DNA from: Fontibacillus puldeungensis
Lineage (GTDB): Bacteria; Bacillota; Bacilli; Paenibacillales; Paenibacillaceae
Assembly (NCBI RefSeq): GCF_042678945.1
Contig: NZ_JBHTLM010000009.1
Span: 145,774 to 209,773, forward strand
DNA: 64,000 nt
Direction of reading: 5' to 3'
Shown here one piece after another: positions 60,826 through 64,000 of the stretch; positions within the stretch are counted from its first letter, which is position 1, and every line of letters begins with the position of its first letter. The notes under the pieces are model-generated. The model saw only the letters and a list, made by a program, of their open reading frames with translations, was not told where the DNA came from and made no database searches. The translations under genes and the position numbers were made by a program.

Positions 60826-61463
60826 ATGACTGGCGGGCGATCATAGCGCTTCTTCGATGCGGGACCTTCGGATAGAACGGGGAAGGTACAGGGAAAAATG
60901 GCAGTCGGGACAATCAAGCCTTTAACCAAACGGCAGTGGGGTGACGTCCATCGGGGTGCATGACTGTCGACTTGGCCAGCACCGGTGGAAGACTTTTACT
61001 AATATAAACGACAGTGGAGAGGCGAGACCTCTGTGTAAATTTTTTCGGCAATTGCAAATTTATCGAAGGCTCGAAGATGGCACTTTTAGAGGGCGTCACA
61101 AAAGCAATCTCTATGAAATTGTCAAACCTAATCCTATGCGAAATGTTGATTTCTCGGAAGCAATTTTTGGCGCATTTGTAGGTTTTGTCAGTTGTAATCT
61201 ATCAACATGATTGAACGTATTCTGTTGGAGAGCGTATTCTATGGGAATTTGTAGAATACTGAAGAATGACTTTGCCAATACTAAGATAGGAAAGAGAGCA
61301 TGTTGCTCCCAGTATATACAAATGGCGAACAATAACCGGGAATTGGTTGACGAATATTCGTATTTTCTGTTGACAATCTGCACGCGAGCCCATAGAATAA
61401 GTCATAGGATAAGTCTTCATCGCAGGACTTAAACGGATATTCGACAAACTCACAACTTAATCC
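60826..61463. other. Long intergenic region without a recognisable gene
   Basis: About 640 bases between the guaA terminator and the riboswitch. Short open frames (up to ~90 aa) exist in several frames and both strands but none has a ribosome site or a family I recognise. A small hairpin AGAGG/CCTCT is near 61017-61032. The last 80 bases should hold the promoter of the riboswitch transcript. May contain decayed coding sequence. Confidence 0.4.
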
Positions 61464-61535
61464 TTTTCGTATAATTCCGGGAATGGGCCCGGAAGTCTCT
61501 ACGAGGTCACCGTAAATGATCTGGCTACGAAAAGA
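61464..61535 (+). ncRNA. Purine riboswitch aptamer (guanine class)
   Basis: P1 pairs CTTTTCGTA (61464-61472) with TACGAAAAG (61527-61535) perfectly. The conserved core follows: TATAATTCC, GGAATGGGCCCGG, AGTCTCTAC, CACCGTAAAT and GGCTACG. The specificity base just before the 3' P1 arm is C (61526), the guanine/hypoxanthine form rather than U of adenine aptamers. P3 pairs AGGTC with GATCT including one wobble. It lies in front of the permease gene, and a terminator follows in the leader, so purine binding should stop transcription. Confidence 0.92.
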
Positions 61536-61625
61536 AGAAGCGAACTGTTCTAACCAGGAAGTCGGCTCTATTCGCGATTTTTCTGATGGAACGATTATTT
61601 TATCGCTTTTTCTGGATGTAACGGT

Positions 61626-61657
61626 ACCCGGGGGAAACTATTTGCCTCGGGTTTTTT
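61626..61657 (+). terminator. Riboswitch-controlled terminator
   Basis: ACCCG plus GG (61626-61632) pairs with CC-CGGGT (61645-61652), with T6 (61652-61657). It lies between the aptamer and the permease start; the expected expression platform of the riboswitch. Confidence 0.8.
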
Positions 61658-61695
61658 GTCGTTTTCCGTATATCAGAAGGAGGAGTAATTTTATC

Positions 61696-63096
61696 ATGGA
61701 TCGCTTTTTCAAGCTGAAACAGAACGGTACGACGGTTCGTACGGAAATTATGGCCGGCCTCACCACTTTTATGGCTATGGCGTACATCCTTACGGTCAAC
61801 CCTAATACGCTGACAGCTTTCGGTCAGATTGAGATGGGCTGGTATTCTGTATTTTTGGCGACGGCTCTTTCAGCCGGTATTTTCACGATCGCTATGGGGC
61901 TCTTTATTAACTTCCCGGTAGCACTTGCTCCAGGGATGGGCCTCAATGCTTACTTTGCCTCCGTTATCTTGTCGTCTGCCGCAACGGATCATCCGTTCAC
62001 TTGGGAAATGGGCTTGACGGCCGTATTCATTTCCGGTTTGATCTTTATTCTTCTGACAGTTACTCGCATACGCCAAATGCTTCTCGATGCAATTCCAGAT
62101 TCCCTTAAACATGCGATTACCGTAGGGATTGGATTATTTATAACGATCATCGGTCTGAAAAACAGTGGACTTATGACGATCAGCGTTGAAGCTGGAAATG
62201 ATATTGCTGCACACAAGATTACTGATCTTTTGTCTTTTGAATCAATTATTCACTTGGGAAGTTTGGAGAATACCGATGTTCAGCTTGCTCTAATCGGCCT
62301 TCTTCTGATCGGTATTCTAATGGTGCTAAATGTTCGCGGTGCTATTTTGTTCGGTATTTTGGGTACAACGGTTGTTGCGATGCTGATGGGTGTTGTTGAT
62401 TTTAGTTCCTTCAATAACCCACAAACCCCATGGGTACCGGATTTCACACAAATCAACTTCATGAAATTCGACTGGGCCGGCATTATGCATACCGGTATTA
62501 TTTCAGCAATTGCTACATTTACGTTTGTTGAATTGTTCGATACATTCGGTACACTCGTAGGTACAGCTACCCGTGCTGGAATTATGAAAGATCCTGTTGA
62601 AGGTAAAAAACGCGTTGGTAAAGCCATGCTCGTTGACGCAGCTGCTGTTACCGGTGGCGCTATGCTCGGTACTTCGACAACGACTGCTTATGTAGAAAGT
62701 GCAGCAGGGGTTGCTGAAGGCGGACGCACAGGTTTGACTGCTGTTACAACAGGTGCTTGCTTCTTGCTGGCATTGTTCCTCGCACCACTGGCTGCTTTGA
62801 TCCCAGGCCCAGCTACTGCTGCAGCTTTGATTATCGTTGGTGTGCTAATGGTTCAATCGATTCGTGAAATCGACTTCCAAGACATGGTTGTAGCGATTCC
62901 TGCTTTCTTGACAATTACGATGATGCCATTCTCCTATAATATCGCTAACGGTATTTCATTCGGCATTGTGTTCTACGTTATTCTTGCTACGGCCGCTAAT
63001 TTACTTGGTAAGAAAAAATACGATATCCACTGGTTAATGTGGATTTTGGCCGTACTGGTTGTCGCACGTTACATTTTCCTAGGCAGCCAAGGTTAA
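61696..63096 (+). CDS. pbuG: Guanine/hypoxanthine permease, AzgA/NCS2 family
   Basis: 466 aa, ten or more membrane segments. ATG 61696 follows AGAAGGAGGAG; the open frame extends upstream to 61516 but that part is the riboswitch leader. Family motifs: RTEIMAGLTTFMAMAYILTVNP at the N-terminus, ALAPGMGLNAYFA, VGIGLFITIIGLKN and MLVDAAAVTGGAMLGTSTTTAYVESAAGVAEGGRTGLTAV. The guanine-class riboswitch and the guaA neighbour support guanine/hypoxanthine uptake (PbuG). PbuO-type cannot be fully excluded. A terminator follows. Confidence 0.92.
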   Translation: MDRFFKLKQNGTTVRTEIMAGLTTFMAMAYILTVNPNTLTAFGQIEMGWYSVFLATALSAGIFTIAMGLFINFPVALAPGMGLNAYFASVILSSAATDHPFTWEMGLTAVFISGLIFILLTVTRIRQMLLDAIPDSLKHAITVGIGLFITIIGLKNSGLMTISVEAGNDIAAHKITDLLSFESIIHLGSLENTDVQLALIGLLLIGILMVLNVRGAILFGILGTTVVAMLMGVVDFSSFNNPQTPWVPDFTQINFMKFDWAGIMHTGIISAIATFTFVELFDTFGTLVGTATRAGIMKDPVEGKKRVGKAMLVDAAAVTGGAMLGTSTTTAYVESAAGVAEGGRTGLTAVTTGACFLLALFLAPLAALIPGPATAAALIIVGVLMVQSIREIDFQDMVVAIPAFLTITMMPFSYNIANGISFGIVFYVILATAANLLGKKKYDIHWLMWILAVLVVARYIFLGSQG

Positions 63097-63124
63097 TAAA
63101 AGCCGAGCTCTAGAAAGTCAGCCT

Positions 63125-63157
63125 GCAGCCCCAAAGGGATGCGGGCTGTTTTTTTGT
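63125..63157 (+). terminator. Terminator of pbuG
   Basis: CAGCCC (63126-63131) pairs with GGGCTG (63143-63148), followed by a nine-T tail (63149-63155 region). Strong. Confidence 0.88.
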
Positions 63158-63338
63158 CTATATAGGTTGAACTAAAGCATAGGCTCATTCGCCTTTGTGA
63201 CTGGATTTCTACCATTACTTAGTTTATTCATAGAAATCCGGGACGGGCAGCGATCATAAGAATATTTACCATCTGCCTTTATCCGTACAATTAATAATTG
63301 AACTTATATGTGTTTTATTGTTTTCCAAGTATTTCAAT
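63158..63338. other. Intergenic sequence before the rrn promoters
   Basis: AT-rich, no open frame with a ribosome site and no repeat of the four-dyad type. Probably upstream (UP-element) sequence of the rrn promoters near its right end. Confidence 0.35.
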
Positions 63339-63367
63339 TTGTTTTTATCGACACGATCTGATATATT
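63339..63367 (+). promoter_or_regulatory. rrn promoter P1
   Basis: TTGTTT (63339-63344), 17 bp, TATATT (63362-63367). A GTCGCC/GGCGGC hairpin lies at the presumed transcript start. AT-rich sequence precedes it. Confidence 0.75.
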
Positions 63368-63433
63368 AAGTAAGTCGCCTCAAGGCGGCGAGGTAAATGA
63401 CGAAGAGCGAATGAAATTTGATAAAATTAACAC

Positions 63434-63462
63434 TTGCTTTTCCGATTAAAACCTGATATATT
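63434..63462 (+). promoter_or_regulatory. rrn promoter P2
   Basis: TTGCTT (63434-63439), 17 bp, TATATT (63457-63462). It shares the CTGATATATTA core with P1, 95 bp upstream. A CCGC/GCGG hairpin follows. Confidence 0.8.
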
Positions 63463-63505
63463 ATAAAAGTTGCCGCTGAAACGCGGTGATGAACGAAAAC
63501 GAAGT

Positions 63506-63520
63506 TGATCTTTGAAAACT
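63506..63520 (+). promoter_or_regulatory. rrn leader boxA-like antitermination site
   Basis: TGATCTTTGAAAACT matches the boxA of Bacillota rrn leaders. Downstream, GGATATTTTCTCGA and TCGAAAAATCC (63607-63652) can form the RNase III-type processing stem flanking the 16S 5' end. Confidence 0.7.
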
Positions 63521-63652
63521 GAACAACGAGTGAGTATTAAATGAGAATTAAATTCTCGTCAGTACGAAATGAGCTAATCGCTCTAAAATAAATAGATTTT
63601 AAGGTTGGATATTTTCTCGAAGCAATTCGAGATGCGTCCACTCGAAAAATCC

Positions 63653-64000
63653 TTATTGGAGAGTTTGATCCTGGCTCAGGACGAACGCTGGCGGCGTGCC
63701 TAATACATGCAAGTCGAGCGGAGCTGATAGAGTGCTTGCACTCTAGATGCTTAGCGGCGGACGGGTGAGTAACACGTAGGCAACCTGCCCGTAAGACTGG
63801 GATAACTACCGGAAACGGTAGCTAATACCGGATAATTTATCTTGCCGCATGGTGAGATAATGAAAGGCGGAGCAATCTGTCACTTACGGATGGGCCTGCG
63901 GCGCATTAGCTAGTTGGTAGGGTAACGGCCTACCAAGGCGACGATGCGTAGCCGACCTGAGAGGGTGAACGGCCACACTGGGACTGAGACACGGCCCAGA
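63653..64000 (+). rRNA. rrs: 16S ribosomal RNA (5' part, truncated by window edge)
   Basis: Begins TTATTGGAGAGTTTGATCCT, then the universal GGCTCAGGACGAACGCTGGCGG region, and continues through V1 and V2 to ACTGGGACTGAGACACGGCC near the end. The signature ACTGGGATAACTACCGGAAAC and GGAGCAATCTGTCACTT is typical of Paenibacillaceae. About 350 of ~1550 bases are present; the remainder lies beyond the window. The exact mature 5' end may differ by a few bases. Confidence 0.98.

Noticed and set aside
60914..61099. 61-aa minus-strand open frame in the guaA-riboswitch gap
   Set aside because: No ribosome site and no family I recognise; kept only as possible decayed coding sequence.
61516..61695. 60-residue N-terminal extension of the purine permease
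   Set aside because: It would translate the riboswitch and terminator; ATG 61696 has an excellent ribosome site and matches the family N-terminus.

Overview
The window looks like chromosomal DNA of a Paenibacillus-type bacterium (Bacillota, Paenibacillaceae). The evidence is the partial 16S rRNA at the right end, strong AGGAGG-type ribosome binding sites, frequent GTG/TTG starts, secreted enzymes carrying copper-amine-oxidase-like 'stalk' domains, and families typical of spore-forming Bacilli (EcsAB, YknWXYZ, bacilliredoxin, YneF, UvsE). I see no insertion sequence, prophage, CRISPR array or tRNA gene. Gene density is high and no gene is obviously broken, except that the first gene and the 16S rRNA run off the window edges.

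Layout. 1-6.4 kb: end of an MFS transporter, the EcsAB ABC transporter, a flavoprotein on the minus strand, an orphan multi-pass sensor kinase and a bacilliredoxin. 6.5-11.2 kb: nadE and a complete yknWXYZ operon (Yip1 protein, membrane-fusion protein, ATPase, MacB-type permease). 11.7-14.5 kb: a hydrolase, acpS and mutY. 14.7-22.6 kb: a beta-glucan/beta-glucoside locus made of an AraC regulator, an ABC sugar importer, a BadF-type kinase, a GH4 6-phospho-beta-glucosidase and a secreted GH16 lichenase-like enzyme. 22.6-31.8 kb: a superoxide dismutase, lepB-rnhA-queG, an HD-GYP protein, yneF, folE and a second SOD fused to a DUF2935-like domain. 32-38 kb: regulators (IclR, GntR, MarR), each with a recognisable palindrome nearby, and hydrolases. 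38-48.5 kb: aconitase, a secreted amidase-like protein, ddl, uvsE, fabI, an inositol monophosphatase and a GDSL hydrolase. 48.6-59 kb: a methyltransferase, hemL, an LCP cell-wall ligase, Bcp, a polysaccharide deacetylase and a MoxR-DUF58-transglutaminase operon. 59.2-64 kb: guaA, a guanine-class purine riboswitch with its terminator controlling a guanine/hypoxanthine permease, then tandem promoters and the start of an rrn operon.

The most unusual signal is non-coding. Four intergenic regions (11368-11556, 29053-29241, 33062-33250, 49497-49685) each hold a 189-bp element built from four 25-bp dyads. All sixteen dyads fit one degenerate palindrome (NNTARNTGYA, five free bases, TRCANYTANN). Unit starts are spaced 51, 62 and 51 bp in three elements and 51, 61 and 52 in the fourth, so the first-to-fourth distance is 164 bp in every case, while the linkers between dyads are unrelated in sequence. 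The spacing is close to whole helical turns and the element is symmetric about its centre. This fits a DNA site for an ordered protein assembly better than a conserved RNA. I do not recognise it as a named element.

Other points worth checking: the sugar locus may phosphorylate its disaccharide after ABC import rather than by a PTS; a three-codon ORF overlaps the marR start; a nested 126-bp inverted repeat lies between two convergent genes; and the two rrn promoters look like copies of one module.
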